A stretch of 64,000 bases of DNA from Psychrobacter frigidicola (GCF_007997305.1 NZ_VORZ01000005.1:1-64000), one strand, 5' to 3'; positions 20,198 through 29,608 are shown, counted from the stretch's first letter. Notes: generated by a model from the sequence alone, not told the origin. Made by a program: numbers and translations.

Positions 20198-21502
20198 TTA
20201 AGCAGACGCTAAGGCTTGTTCTAAATCAGCTTTGATATCGTCAATATGTTCAATACCAATTGACAAGCGTACCATGTCTGCACTAACCCCAGCTTGCGCC
20301 AATTCTTCTTCATTCAACTGACGATGGGTGGTGGTTGCTGGATGACACGCTAAAGATTTTGCATCACCAATATTAACCAAACGCGTAAACAGCTGCAAAG
20401 CATCAATAAAGCGTGCCCCTGCCTCCAAACCACCTTTTACGCCAAAGGTCAAAATCGCAGAAGGTGTGCCTTTCATATAACGCTGAGCAAGCTCATAGTC
20501 AGGATGGTCTGGCAAACCGGCATATTTTACCCAAGCGACTTTTTCATGGTCACGCAGATACTCAGCAACGATTTGCGCGTTTTGCACATGACGCTCCATA
20601 CGCAAGCTTAAGGTCTCCATCCCTTGCATAATACTAAAGGCATTCAGCGGACTTAACGCCGCGCCCATATTACGCAGTGGAGCCACCCGAGCACGGGCAA
20701 TAAAAGCCGCAGCGCCAACATCTTTAACGAAATTTACGCCATGATAACTGGCATCAGGGGTATTCAATAACAGGAAACGCTCAGGATAGTCCCCCCAAGG
20801 GAAGGTGCCACTATCGACAATCGCCCCGCCAATTGAAGTACCCGTACCACTCATATATTTGGTCAATGAATGCACCACGATATCCGCGCCAAACTCAAAT
20901 GGACGGCAAAGTGCCGGCGTCGCTACCGTGTTATCAATGACAACAGGCACGCCATATTCATGGGCAATGTCACTTAATGCTTGAATATCAACAATATTAC
21001 CCAGCGGATTACCGATACTTTCGGCAAAAATCATCTTGGTTTTGTCATCGATTAAATCACGAATTGACTCAGGTTTGGTATGGTCAAAAAAGCGCACTTC
21101 GATGCCTTGACGCGGCAGCGCATGGGCAAATAAATTATAAGTGCCGCCATATAGCGTAGAGACGGTTACGATATTGTCGCCCATCTCACAAATAGTCTGC
21201 ACGGTATAAGTAATCGCAGCCATACCAGACGCTACGGCTAGGCCGCCAACACCGCCTTCAAGTGCGGCCACCCGTTCCTCTAACACCGCATTGGTCGGAT
21301 TCATAATACGGGTATAAATATTACCCGCGACTTTTAAATCAAATAAATCTGCCCCATGCTGGGTATCATCAAACGCATAGGAGCTGGTATGATAAATCGG
21401 TACCGCTACTGCTTTGGTGGTGGGCTCGACACTGTAGCCGGCATGAATAGCTATTGTTTCCAGACGTTGGCTATGCTTAGTATCTTGTTTATTATTGCTC
21501 AT
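20198..21502 (-). CDS. metY: O-acetylhomoserine aminocarboxypropyltransferase
   Basis: A 434-residue PLP enzyme of the Cys/Met metabolism family, which makes homocysteine (or methionine) from O-acetylhomoserine and sulphide. AIHAGYSVEPTTKAVAVPIY opens the protein; YTRIMNPTN, the GGLAVASGMAAI phosphate-site stretch and the PLP-lysine motif HSLTKYMSGTGT follow. The long insertion before the PLP lysine and length above 420 fit MetY and not MetB or MetZ. The start follows AAGGAG. Confidence 0.93.
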   Translation of the reverse strand: MSNNKQDTKHSQRLETIAIHAGYSVEPTTKAVAVPIYHTSSYAFDDTQHGADLFDLKVAGNIYTRIMNPTNAVLEERVAALEGGVGGLAVASGMAAITYTVQTICEMGDNIVTVSTLYGGTYNLFAHALPRQGIEVRFFDHTKPESIRDLIDDKTKMIFAESIGNPLGNIVDIQALSDIAHEYGVPVVIDNTVATPALCRPFEFGADIVVHSLTKYMSGTGTSIGGAIVDSGTFPWGDYPERFLLLNTPDASYHGVNFVKDVGAAAFIARARVAPLRNMGAALSPLNAFSIMQGMETLSLRMERHVQNAQIVAEYLRDHEKVAWVKYAGLPDHPDYELAQRYMKGTPSAILTFGVKGGLEAGARFIDALQLFTRLVNIGDAKSLACHPATTTHRQLNEEELAQAGVSADMVRLSIGIEHIDDIKADLEQALASA

Positions 21503-21563
21503 AACAAACTCCTTAAAGTGATCAAAAACGATAATAAAAACTTATTGATAAAATCAGCACAAT

Positions 21564-21593
21564 AAAAAAGCTAGGTCAATAGTAACCTAGCTT
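21564..21593 (-). terminator. Rho-independent terminator of nfuA
   Basis: AAGCTAGGT and ACCTAGCTT form a 9-base-pair stem with an 8-base loop; on the reverse strand it is followed by TTTTTT. It sits between the nfuA stop and metY. Confidence 0.8.
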
Positions 21594-21663
21594 CGTTATG
21601 AAGAGAATAGCAAAATATTAATCGCTTAATGAATTTTATTCATAAGGAGCCTTTACTTGTCGC

Positions 21664-22353
21664 TTATTTATAATACGCATTCTCAGTACTAGTATGATCC
21701 GTCTCATCAATCACTTGGGTCAGCTCAGGTATTTGCTGCTTGAGCTGCACCTCCACTCCTTGGCGTAACGTCATATCAACGGCTGAACACCCTTGGCAAC
21801 CACCACCGAATTTTAGTACTGCGGTTAGACCAATGCCCTCTTCTTCGATCAGCTCTATTAAATCAACCATACCGCCATGCGCGGCCAGACCGGGGTTAAT
21901 CTCGGATTGCAATACATAATTAATGCGTTCTTCAACACTAGCATCAGCGCCTACTTTTGGTACTTTAGAGTTCGGCGCACGGAACGTTAACTGACCACCA
22001 AAACGGTCTTTATTATAATCAATCACCGCATCTTCTAAATAGGGTACGGATGCAGCATCAATAAAGGCAGAGAAATCGTCATAGCTGAACTGCAAATCAG
22101 CGCTGTCTTCTTCGCCTGGTTGGTTATATGCCATACAACATTCAGCACGCGGTGTACCAGGATGCTCAACGAAAATACGCACACCAATACCATCAGTATC
22201 TTGCTTCGACAGCAAATCAGCCAAGTATCCTTGCGCCGCTTCAGTAATAGTAATATTGCTTTTGGTCTCAAGCTGCTCAAGATCCAACGCCGACTCATAT
22301 TCTGTTGATTCATGGTCCGCAGGGGCGGTATCTGTTAGGTTGTTTTCACTCAT
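21664..22353 (-). CDS. nfuA: Fe/S biogenesis protein NfuA
   Basis: A 229-residue protein with an N-terminal degenerate A-type (HesB/IscA-like) domain (about residues 35-125) and a C-terminal Nfu domain carrying [19 protein letters not shown], where the CxxC binds a 4Fe-4S cluster. NfuA carries clusters to apo-proteins, particularly under oxidative stress or iron shortage. A 30-residue acidic N-terminal extension precedes the first domain. It is read singly, with its own terminator. Confidence 0.95.
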   Translation of the reverse strand: MSENNLTDTAPADHESTEYESALDLEQLETKSNITITEAAQGYLADLLSKQDTDGIGVRIFVEHPGTPRAECCMAYNQPGEEDSADLQFSYDDFSAFIDAASVPYLEDAVIDYNKDRFGGQLTFRAPNSKVPKVGADASVEERINYVLQSEINPGLAAHGGMVDLIELIEEEGIGLTAVLKFGGGCQGCSAVDMTLRQGVEVQLKQQIPELTQVIDETDHTSTENAYYK

Positions 22354-22968
22354 AATCGTTCCTCATTCGTTTGTAGGCTTTAAGACACCAATGCACTGTC
22401 TGTCTATTGATTCAGTTTATTAATTAGTCTGTTTATATATCGATTTATCGACAGCAGCAGTAGCATCAACCTTAGAAAATATGGGAGTTACTAGTCGTCA
22501 CGGCTTATCATTCTATTGGTCTGGCCGTGCTGACTATCAAGTTATAACACCTATTATACCGTACTCAGAGGTTAATTCCGACTGCGCTACTGTGATTTAA
22601 ACGTGTTCATTGCAAATGGTCATTATTGGTTTTTTAAATGGGGGTATTTAATAAGATAGTTTTAATAGGTAAACCTTATCTTAAGGCTGTAATGTCGTTT
22701 ATCAAGAGTGATGATTTGCTGCGACTCTTAACATTTAACTTTCTAAATAAATACTTTTACAAAACAGTACTTCAGTAAAACACTAAGAAGCTACTCAGAA
22801 AACCCTTATTTAATACTTCGCTTAAAGCCTTGTTTTAAAAAATTTAAGTTTAAAAAGGCTTGATTTAATATGTATTTTTATATATTATAATTAGGTATAT
22901 TAAATATTTGTTATTTTTAATGATTGATTACTACTGATCAGTTGTCCCTGTCCTGTAAGGAGCTTCTT
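22354..22968. other. AT-rich intergenic region, nfuA to the AhpD-like gene
   Basis: A 615-base region containing the divergent promoters. A 7-base inverted repeat, AAGCCTT (22825-22831) with AAGGCTT (22855-22861), lies about 110 bases before the AhpD-like start. A TATAAT-like box is near 22885. No open frame with a ribosome-binding site or recognisable product was seen. Confidence 0.55.
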
Positions 22969-23316
22969 ATGAGCAAGTCATTTAACGATATCACTAAACA
23001 CGTCGCTGGCAATATGGCTAAATTACGTAAGAGTATTCCTGAGACATCTAAGGCCTTTAGCGAACTTGCAACTTCTGCCTACGCTGAAGGCGTATTAGAT
23101 AAAAAAACCAAAGAGCTAATCGCTTTAGCCTTGGGCGTCGGTTCACGTTGTGATGCTTGTATTGGTTTTCATATCAAATCATTGGTACAGCTTGGTGCTA
23201 CCGAGCAAGAAGTGGCTGAGACGCTGGGAGTTTGTGTGGCGATGGGTGGCGGGCCGTCAATGATGTATGCCGCTGAAGCAATCGCCGCCTTTAAAGAATT
23301 TAGTAAAGAAGCTTAA
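22969..23316 (+). CDS. Carboxymuconolactone decarboxylase-family protein, AhpD-like
   Basis: A 115-residue alpha-helical protein with the AhpD-type redox motif CDACIGFHIKSLVQLG (CxxC followed by a His four residues later). Proteins of this kind act as alkyl hydroperoxide or peroxiredoxin partners or have unknown thiol-oxidoreductase roles. An upstream in-frame codon would add 15 residues; the chosen ATG follows an ideal TAAGGAG at 7 bases. It is a single-gene unit with its own terminator. Confidence 0.88.
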   Translation: MSKSFNDITKHVAGNMAKLRKSIPETSKAFSELATSAYAEGVLDKKTKELIALALGVGSRCDACIGFHIKSLVQLGATEQEVAETLGVCVAMGGGPSMMYAAEAIAAFKEFSKEA

Positions 23317-23369
23317 CCTTGTAGCGAACAAGGTATGAAAGAGTCAATAATTTTAGAGACTCAATAAAA

Positions 23370-23408
23370 AACTGCCTATAGTTGCTAATAACTATGGGCA
23401 GTTTTTTT
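23370..23408 (+). terminator. Rho-independent terminator of the AhpD-like gene
   Basis: AACTGCCTATAGTT pairs with AACTATGGGCAGTT over 14 positions (one T-G pair) around a 6-base loop, followed by a run of T. Confidence 0.9.
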
Positions 23409-23605
23409 GGTTATCATTATGGCAAAACTAATATTTGATATAGATGATGACCTTAGGTGTGTTAGGTCTGGTTATATCTATCATCTCACCGCAAATATAA
23501 AGTATATTGACTACCATTAAACCAGTGGTAATATGAATAAACAAAAGAAAGAAGAATTAACCTCCATTACTAAACAATACGGTTCCCTCTTCAATAAGGT
23601 CTTCT

Positions 23606-24283
23606 ATGGATCGGTTATCAGGCATACCGTTTGCCTCAAAGGTTTCAAGTAAGCTCAAAAGGTTACGTTCTAAATCAGCTACAGCTATTTGCTTGATTAG
23701 CGAAACAAGCCTGATGTCGGGTCGTCAATCAGCTTCTTCTCTGAAAGCCGCATCTCAGCCTACGCTGCCTAAAAAAAAGGGCTCTTTGGCTAAGCCTGCG
23801 CTCTTAATTGACGATGCCACCAATTTATATCAAGTCGATTGTTTATTGTTTCGAAGTGAACAGCTGCGTGCTGAGGATATCCCGTTGCTAGAGTCTAATG
23901 ACATTGACGCTATTCTCAATCTGCGCATTTTTGGTCAAAGAGCTAACCATAAACTATTGAATCACATTACCGACAATATGAATGTAAGTTTGCATAATTA
24001 TCCGCTCAAGACATGGTATGTGACCCCGCAAGAAGTGGCAAAAGCGCTCGTACAAATAAGAGCATTAAAAATGCAGAATAAGCGCGTGTTAGTGCATTGT
24101 TATCACGGTTCCAACCGAACAGGCATCATTGTCGCCATGTATCGCATTATTGAGCAAGACTGGTCAATTGAACAAGCCAAGCTGGAAATGGTGACCGGTG
24201 ATTTTGGCTATCATCCAATGTGGGTCAATCTACGAGCCATGTTAAATCCTGCTACCGTTGCTGAGGTTCGGGCACAAATGTAG
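23606..24283 (+). CDS. Tyrosine / dual-specificity phosphatase family protein
   Basis: A 225-residue protein whose C-terminal half is a cysteine phosphatase domain: VHCYHGSNRTG is the HCx5R catalytic loop with its Thr-Gly tail, and NLRIFGQRANHKLL and PLKTWYVTPQEV precede it. It resembles the small DSP-like phosphatases of gammaproteobacteria. The first 70 residues are basic and low-complexity with a weak hydrophobic stretch (ATAICLISETSLMSG), perhaps a signal or anchor. The frame is open for only 45 bases upstream without another start, so the ATG used is the only candidate; TAAGG lies about 6 bases before it. Substrate unknown. Confidence 0.75.
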   Translation: MDRLSGIPFASKVSSKLKRLRSKSATAICLISETSLMSGRQSASSLKAASQPTLPKKKGSLAKPALLIDDATNLYQVDCLLFRSEQLRAEDIPLLESNDIDAILNLRIFGQRANHKLLNHITDNMNVSLHNYPLKTWYVTPQEVAKALVQIRALKMQNKRVLVHCYHGSNRTGIIVAMYRIIEQDWSIEQAKLEMVTGDFGYHPMWVNLRAMLNPATVAEVRAQM

Positions 24284-24516
24284 ACTACCGCTGCTTTATT
24301 AAGCGCTACTACCCGTACCAATATTTTTACCTAATATGACTTAATTTTTTGAGACTATAAATGGTTACTATAGTCACTTATATTGAAAAGTGACGTTGAA
24401 GACTTATGTATCAAAATGCATTTTTTCTCTTGTCGGCATGTAAAGGGCTGTGGCAGTATTAGCGTCATCAAACAATTTTGAATAATTGACATACATTTTG
24501 CAGAGAGTTGGCGTTT

Positions 24517-25602
24517 ATGAGTGAATTATTAGAACAAGAGCAAGTGGCAAATCCATTAGAAATTACGGTTGGTTTAGACAATCAAGCCAATAAACATTAT
24601 CACTATCTAGTATTTATTGGACGTTTTCAGCCGTTTCATAACGGACACAAAGCGGTAATCGAAGAGGCTTTAAAGCGTTCCAATGAAGTGATTATCCTTA
24701 TTGGTTCAGCCAATCTGCCGCGTAGCTTACGCAATCCCTTTTCGGTTGCTGAACGTACAGCGATGATTAAAGGTGCCTACTCAAAAGAGGAGGCAGCGCG
24801 TATCCACTGCGTAGCGCTCGATGATGTACTCTATAACGACACCCGTTGGCTACAGTATGTACAAGCTGGAGTAAGATCAGTTACTGGTGATTTGCGATCT
24901 GATATTGGTTTGATTGGCCATTCTAAAGACAGCTCCTCCTATTACTTGTCACTATTCCCTCACTGGGCGTCAATCTCCGTTCCTAGCTACCATAACTTGT
25001 CCGCCACCCCTATTCGTGACAGTTATCTGATGGGCGCAACCCCTACTTCTGAGCGTACCCCTAAATCAACTCGCAAAATTTTAGACAACTTTAAAAAGAC
25101 AACTGAGTACCAGCAGCTACATGAAGAAGCAGGTTTTATAGATAAATATAAAAAACAATGGGAAGCAGCGCCTTATCCACCAACCTTTATGACCGCCGAT
25201 GCTCTAGTAGTACAGTCAGGGCATATCCTATTAGTTGAGCGTCGTAGTATGCCAGGACGTGGATTATGGGCACTACCAGGTGGCTTTGTTGATGCAAAGG
25301 AAACTTTATTTGACGCTTGTATCCGTGAGTTACGTGAAGAGACTCGTCTAAAAGTGCCTGAGCCCGTACTGCGCGGTTCGCGTCACAGTCAGCATACCTT
25401 TGATGACCCCTATCGCTCTGCGCGTGGTCGCACGATTACTCAAGCTTTTTATTTTCAACTAAAGAACGATGCGAAAGGGTTGCCCAAAGTAAAAGGCGGT
25501 GATGATGCTGCGCAGGCTTTTTGGCTACCGCTTGCCGAGCTTGATTCTAAAATGATGTTTGAAGATCATTATGCAATTATTATGAAGATGGTTGGGTTGT
25601 AG
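24517..25602 (+). CDS. nadM: Bifunctional NMN adenylyltransferase / Nudix hydrolase
   Basis: A 361-residue fusion. The N-terminal nucleotidyltransferase (residues about 28-195) has GRFQPFHNGH (the HxGH ATP-binding motif) and SATPIRDSYL (the late SxTxxR motif), as in NadM-type NMN adenylyltransferases that make NAD. The C-terminal Nudix domain (about 215-355) has GGFVDAKETLFDACIRELRE as its Nudix box, with the usual final Gly replaced by Arg. Family knowledge assigns ADP-ribose pyrophosphatase activity to such domains. A TTG three codons earlier is possible, but ATG is preferred. It precedes nadV, whose product is its substrate. Confidence 0.93.
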   Translation: MSELLEQEQVANPLEITVGLDNQANKHYHYLVFIGRFQPFHNGHKAVIEEALKRSNEVIILIGSANLPRSLRNPFSVAERTAMIKGAYSKEEAARIHCVALDDVLYNDTRWLQYVQAGVRSVTGDLRSDIGLIGHSKDSSSYYLSLFPHWASISVPSYHNLSATPIRDSYLMGATPTSERTPKSTRKILDNFKKTTEYQQLHEEAGFIDKYKKQWEAAPYPPTFMTADALVVQSGHILLVERRSMPGRGLWALPGGFVDAKETLFDACIRELREETRLKVPEPVLRGSRHSQHTFDDPYRSARGRTITQAFYFQLKNDAKGLPKVKGGDDAAQAFWLPLAELDSKMMFEDHYAIIMKMVGL

Positions 25603-25746
25603 CGTGTTCTTCAACTCAATTTTTAATCGATAATTTTTCTTTGAGAACTATTGATACAATTTTATAAATTTTTCCGCCAGAGCTGATAGACGGTTAAGGC
25701 TAATAGCCGTAGTGATTGCGGCATCTCAAAGCAGAGGAGTTCTGTG

Positions 25747-27144
25747 ATGTTTACCAACAATCTTAATAATTTAATTCTCAATAGCGACAGCTATAAAACC
25801 TCACATTGGGTGCAATATCCAGCGGGCAGCGAGTATATGTCCAGTTATGTCGAGGCAAGAAGTGGCGACTATGATGTGGTGTTCTTCGGCTTGCAGGCCT
25901 TTATTAAAGAATACCTAAGCATGCCGGTCACTATGCAAGACATCGATGAGGCCGAAACGGTCATTCAGGCACATGGCTTGACCTTTAACCGTGCCGGTTG
26001 GGAGCTATTGGTCAAGAGACACGGCGGTTATTTACCACTACGTATTGAAGCGGTTCCCGAAGGCAGTATCGTGCCAGTATCAAATGTAGTCTGTCAGATC
26101 GTCAATACTGATCCTGATTTTTATTGGCTACCCAGCTATATTGAAACTTCTCTATTACGAGCAATTTGGTATCCGTCAACGGTCGCTAGCGTCTCGCGCT
26201 ATTGTAAAAGCGTTATCCGCCAAGCACTAGAAAAATCTGCTGATAATAGTGATTCTCTTATTTTCCGCTTACATGACTTTGGCTCACGCGGCGCCTCCAG
26301 TCATGAGTCAGTTGCGCTCGGCAGCCTAGCGCATTTGGTTAACTTTGCTGGCACTGATTCTATGACCGCTTTGGTTGCAGCCAGTCGTTGGTATCAGATG
26401 GCTAATAACATGCCAGCCTTCTCAATTCCTGCGGCTGAACACAGTACCATGACCGCATGGGGACGTGAAGGTGAAACCGCGGCCTACGCCAATATGATTG
26501 AGCAGTTCGGCGGTGCAGGTAAAACCTTTTCAGTGGTCTCTGACAGCTATGACTTGTGGAATGCCATTGATAATATTTGGGGTGATACCTTAAAAGACGA
26601 TATCAAAAACATGGGCGGCACTTTAGTGATCCGGCCCGATAGTGGCGAGCCGATCAAAGTGGTTCGTGAAGCCTTAGAGCGCTTAGCAGTGAAGTTTGGT
26701 ACTACCATTAATAGCAAAGGCTATAAAATATTGCCTGATTATGTACGCATTATTCAAGGCGATGGTATCAGTCCACAAAGCTTAGGCAGAATTGTTAACG
26801 CCGTCATGGCAGCGGGCTTTAGCGCTGATAATATCACTTTTGGCATGGGCGGCGGCCTGCTGCAACAAGTCAACCGCGATACTATGAGCTGGGCGATGAA
26901 AGCCAGTGCGATTTCAATCGATGGCAACTGGACTGATATCTATAAAGATCCTATCACCAGTCATGCTAAACGCTCTAAAAAAGGCCGGTTAGCGTTGATA
27001 AAAGATAACAACGGTCAATTAAGAACTGTCAAAGCTGACGAGTTGGGTACTGTTAGTAATAACTTACTACGTGACGTCTATGTTGATGGCAAACTAATAG
27101 TTGAAGACAGTCTCACAACCATTCGGGAGCGCGCTGGATGGTAG
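25747..27144 (+). CDS. nadV: Nicotinamide phosphoribosyltransferase
   Basis: A 465-residue NAMPT-type enzyme that makes NMN from nicotinamide and PRPP. LNSDSYKTSHWVQYP opens the protein; FRLHDFGSRGASSHESVALG, PAAEHSTMTAWGREGE, VVSDSYDLWNAI, VIRPDSGEP and FGMGGGLLQQVNRD are the family landmarks, close to vertebrate NAMPT and bacterial NadV and not to nicotinate-specific PncB. The ATG follows AGAGGAG. NMN is then adenylated by the upstream nadM product, a two-step salvage route that bypasses nicotinate. The stop overlaps the start of the SGNH gene by 7 bases. Confidence 0.95.
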   Translation: MFTNNLNNLILNSDSYKTSHWVQYPAGSEYMSSYVEARSGDYDVVFFGLQAFIKEYLSMPVTMQDIDEAETVIQAHGLTFNRAGWELLVKRHGGYLPLRIEAVPEGSIVPVSNVVCQIVNTDPDFYWLPSYIETSLLRAIWYPSTVASVSRYCKSVIRQALEKSADNSDSLIFRLHDFGSRGASSHESVALGSLAHLVNFAGTDSMTALVAASRWYQMANNMPAFSIPAAEHSTMTAWGREGETAAYANMIEQFGGAGKTFSVVSDSYDLWNAIDNIWGDTLKDDIKNMGGTLVIRPDSGEPIKVVREALERLAVKFGTTINSKGYKILPDYVRIIQGDGISPQSLGRIVNAVMAAGFSADNITFGMGGGLLQQVNRDTMSWAMKASAISIDGNWTDIYKDPITSHAKRSKKGRLALIKDNNGQLRTVKADELGTVSNNLLRDVYVDGKLIVEDSLTTIRERAGW

Positions 27145-27986
27145 CCGCTAAAATTGCAAATGTCGCAAAAGACGTTCTACTCGCTCCGGTTTATCTGTAT
27201 CAAGGGCGTAAGGTCAAGCGTGATACAGTGCGCTTACCCGAGCCAGACGGTGACAGGTATGGTCATATTAAACTAAATCCAGAAAAAAACGTCGCTATTA
27301 ACGTCGATAAAATGACAGCTGCAAATCAAAAAACATTAAGTCTAATGATTGTCGGCGATTCAGCAGCAGCAGGGGTTGGTAGTCAGACCCAGCAAGAGGC
27401 GCTAGCAGGTAAGCTTATTCCAGCGTTGCAACAGCAAGCACTTATTGATGAGCAGTTCAATACAAAGTTCGATGAGATCAGCTGGTCATTACAGGCCACG
27501 ACTGGCCATACTAGCTTTGATATCTTGCGCCGATTGTATATATTGCCAGCTCCTAGCGCATCCGTTGATGTCATGGTGTTAAGCGTTGGTGTCAACGATA
27601 CGACAGCTAATGTTTCGCCAGCCAAGTGGCAACAGCAAATCGAAGAGATTATCACTATTGCTCAGCGCAAATTTGGCGTAGGCACGTTGATTTTTTCAAG
27701 ATTGCCACAAATGGCGCAGATGCCTGCACTACCTGCACCGCTAAATGGTTTTATCGGGGCAAAAGCGGATAAGCTAGATAAAATATTACAGCAAGTTTGT
27801 GCTGAGCATATCGGTGTCACCTATATGGCTACAGACTTTGCGCGGATGATAGACGATCATGCTAATGGCACCCCTATTGATATCTCAGTAATGTTTGCCA
27901 GCGACGGTTTCCATCCTAGCAGTTTGATGTATGGCTATTGGGCCCAGCAATTAGCAGAGCTTATAGCTAAATTAGTTGATAACTGA
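27138..27986 (+). CDS. SGNH/GDSL-type hydrolase coupled to nadV
   Basis: A 282-residue SGNH hydrolase. Block I is LMIVGDSAAAGVG (nucleophile Ser at about residue 78), block III is VLSVGVNDTT and block V is DGFHPSSLMYG with the catalytic Asp and His. There is no clear signal peptide; the N-terminus ANVAKDVLLAPVYLYQGRKV is mildly amphipathic. The ATG lies inside the last codons of nadV (ATGGTAG), so translation is coupled. The family contains lipases, esterases and acetyl-hydrolases; the substrate cannot be read. The tight link with NAD salvage is suggestive but unexplained. Confidence 0.82.
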   Translation: MVAAKIANVAKDVLLAPVYLYQGRKVKRDTVRLPEPDGDRYGHIKLNPEKNVAINVDKMTAANQKTLSLMIVGDSAAAGVGSQTQQEALAGKLIPALQQQALIDEQFNTKFDEISWSLQATTGHTSFDILRRLYILPAPSASVDVMVLSVGVNDTTANVSPAKWQQQIEEIITIAQRKFGVGTLIFSRLPQMAQMPALPAPLNGFIGAKADKLDKILQQVCAEHIGVTYMATDFARMIDDHANGTPIDISVMFASDGFHPSSLMYGYWAQQLAELIAKLVDN

Positions 27987-28033
27987 TCTGCCGACTCGTC
28001 CATAGAATAACGAGCAAAATTTATACTTACTAC

Positions 28034-28065
28034 AAAAAAACCGCTGAATATTCAGCGGTTTTTTT
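28034..28065. terminator. Bidirectional terminator, 32-base perfect palindrome
   Basis: A7-CCGCTGAA with its exact complement, no mismatches. It serves the SGNH gene on the plus strand and rpmE2 on the minus strand. Confidence 0.9.
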
Positions 28066-28119
28066 ATATTGGTACTATTGCAGGGCGTAAGTAAAATAAC
28101 TGTAGCCCATACAGATTTC

Positions 28120-28404
28120 TTATTCAGCAGAATCGGTATCAGCAGCTTTCTTATTACGGCCACCAAACGCACCAAAGCGTTTGTTGAAGCTTGCAACACG
28201 ACCTTCAGTAGACGATTTACGTTGTTCACCAGTATAGAACGGATGCGACGCACTTGAAATATCAAGTGGGTAGTATGGATATTCTGTACCTTCGTATTCA
28301 CGAGTACCTTTGGTTTTGACCGTTGAACGAGTCAAAAAATACACGTCAGCGTTAGTGTCATGGAACAACACGTCATGGTAATCAGGATGGATATCTTTAC
28401 GCAT
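28120..28404 (-). CDS. rpmE2: 50S ribosomal protein L31, type B
   Basis: A 94-residue L31 starting [20 protein letters not shown]. It has no cysteines, so it is the zinc-independent (C-) paralogue, with the longer type B loop [10 protein letters not shown] and a basic C-terminal tail. L31 bridges the two ribosomal subunits. In many bacteria the C- form replaces the zinc-binding form when zinc is short under Zur control; no Zur-like palindrome was recognised here. It has a strong promoter and an unusually long leader. Confidence 0.96.
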   Translation of the reverse strand: MRKDIHPDYHDVLFHDTNADVYFLTRSTVKTKGTREYEGTEYPYYPLDISSASHPFYTGEQRKSSTEGRVASFNKRFGAFGGRNKKAADTDSAE

Positions 28405-28580
28405 AATAAACTCTCTATGTCCGATGTATCGTCAGTCCAATCGATAATATATCTTTAAGACTGGCATACGTAACTGAGGCACTAAGGACATCTACCAGTC
28501 TGGCAATCGCGTCACTGGCTTATTCCAGCACCCAACACCACACCTCTGCTCTCTTAGCCTTTCCCCAGCGGGAAAATCAA
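28405..28580 (-). promoter_or_regulatory. Long structured leader of rpmE2
   Basis: About 175 transcribed bases precede the rpmE2 ATG. Near the 5' end TTTCCC-GCTG-GGGAAA (28576-28561) forms a hairpin, and CCAGT...ACTGG pairing is possible around 28494-28517. L31 autoregulatory leaders are known in several bacterial groups, so an L31-binding leader is a reasonable reading. I cannot match it to a specific family without a covariance search. Confidence 0.5.
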
Positions 28581-28586
28581 ACGACG

Positions 28587-28615
28587 ATTTTAACGGTTTT
28601 TAGCCGTTGATGCAA
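28587..28615 (-). promoter_or_regulatory. Probable sigma70 promoter of rpmE2
   Basis: TTGCAT (28615-28610), exactly 17 bases, then TAAAAT (28592-28587) on the reverse strand. A small inverted repeat, AACGG...CCGTT, lies in the spacer. Confidence 0.7.
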
Positions 28616-28862
28616 GCAATGCAACCTTTAAATGCGAGTATCAACTGTCAAAAAATGCATCAAAAAACTCTTCGACTAAAAGCCCTATCTATTCTACTAA
28701 TAAATAATTTAAGGGAAAATAACTATCAGCCCTTGATCAATCCGTTTTATTACTACTACTACTGACTTATAGCTACTAATACGTTATAAACGATAACTAC
28801 AAGTTATCAGCATTGTATTAACACTTACTTAAACTAGAATAAAACCCTATAAAGGAAATTAT

Positions 28863-29471
28863 ATGACGTCAATATATTTACCAACTCGTATCACAAAAGC
28901 TCTTTTTATTACCTCAATACTAGGATTAACCACTGCTGCAAATGCTGCCATGCCTACTCAATGGCAGCTCGATAATTCACATACCCGCGTCGGGTTTTCA
29001 GTGGAGCATTTAGGGTTTTCAACCACTATGGGTCATTTTGATAAGGCTGATGGGTCGCTTAGCTATAATATGAAAACGCCCAATAAAACGCAGATGAACT
29101 TCGTCATTGATACAGATAGCATCAACACCGCATGGGCGGCGCGCGATGCGCATTTAAAGAAAGATGACTTCTTTAATGTGGCAAAATATCCAACGATGAC
29201 CTTCAAATCTACTAAAGTGGATTTTTACAACCCCCAACAAGCTAAGGTCACGGGTGATTTTACATTGCTTGGTAAAACCAAACCATTGACCCTAGATGTG
29301 ACGCTCAAGAAAATCGGTAATAGTCCGATGACCAAAGAGCCGGTTATAGGCTTTCGCGCCACTGGTAATATCGACCGCGTCGCTTATGGCATGACCACCT
29401 TTGCTCAAGGAATTACCACTAATGTGCCTATCCAAATTGATGGTGAACTGATAGAGAAAAAAGCTAAATAA
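28863..29471 (+). CDS. YceI-family periplasmic protein
   Basis: A 202-residue protein with a signal peptide (ALFITSILGLTTAANA, cleaved after about residue 28) and a YceI lipocalin-like beta-barrel: WQLDNSHTRVGFSVEHLGFSTT, then AARDAHLKKDDFFNVAKYPTM, VTGDFTLLGKTKPLTLDV and VAYGMTTF. The fold binds a polyisoprenoid or similar amphiphile in the few studied members; the physiological role is uncertain. The ATG follows AAAGGAAAT. It has its own terminator. Confidence 0.93.
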   Translation: MTSIYLPTRITKALFITSILGLTTAANAAMPTQWQLDNSHTRVGFSVEHLGFSTTMGHFDKADGSLSYNMKTPNKTQMNFVIDTDSINTAWAARDAHLKKDDFFNVAKYPTMTFKSTKVDFYNPQQAKVTGDFTLLGKTKPLTLDVTLKKIGNSPMTKEPVIGFRATGNIDRVAYGMTTFAQGITTNVPIQIDGELIEKKAK

Positions 29472-29498
29472 AGCTAATTGGTGAAAAGATCATCCATT

Positions 29499-29530
29499 AA
29501 AAAGCAGCCTGTGTAAAGGCTGCTTTTTTT
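29499..29530 (+). terminator. Rho-independent terminator of the YceI gene
   Basis: AAAAAGCAGCCT and AGGCTGCTTTTT form a 12-base-pair stem with a 6-base loop and a run of T. Confidence 0.9.
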
Positions 29531-29608
29531 GATTTTGATTTTGGCTTTGAGTTAATAGTTATAAGTCAATATTTATATAAATAACTTTTAATAACTTCGT
29601 TGAACAAT

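Noticed and set aside
21503..21663. SAM or methionine riboswitch before metY
   Set aside because: The only structure there is the nfuA terminator; the metY leader is too short and shows no riboswitch-like core.
23533..23652. 39-codon frame upstream of the phosphatase
   Set aside because: It has only a weak ribosome-binding site and no conserved content; kept only as a note in the phosphatase finding.
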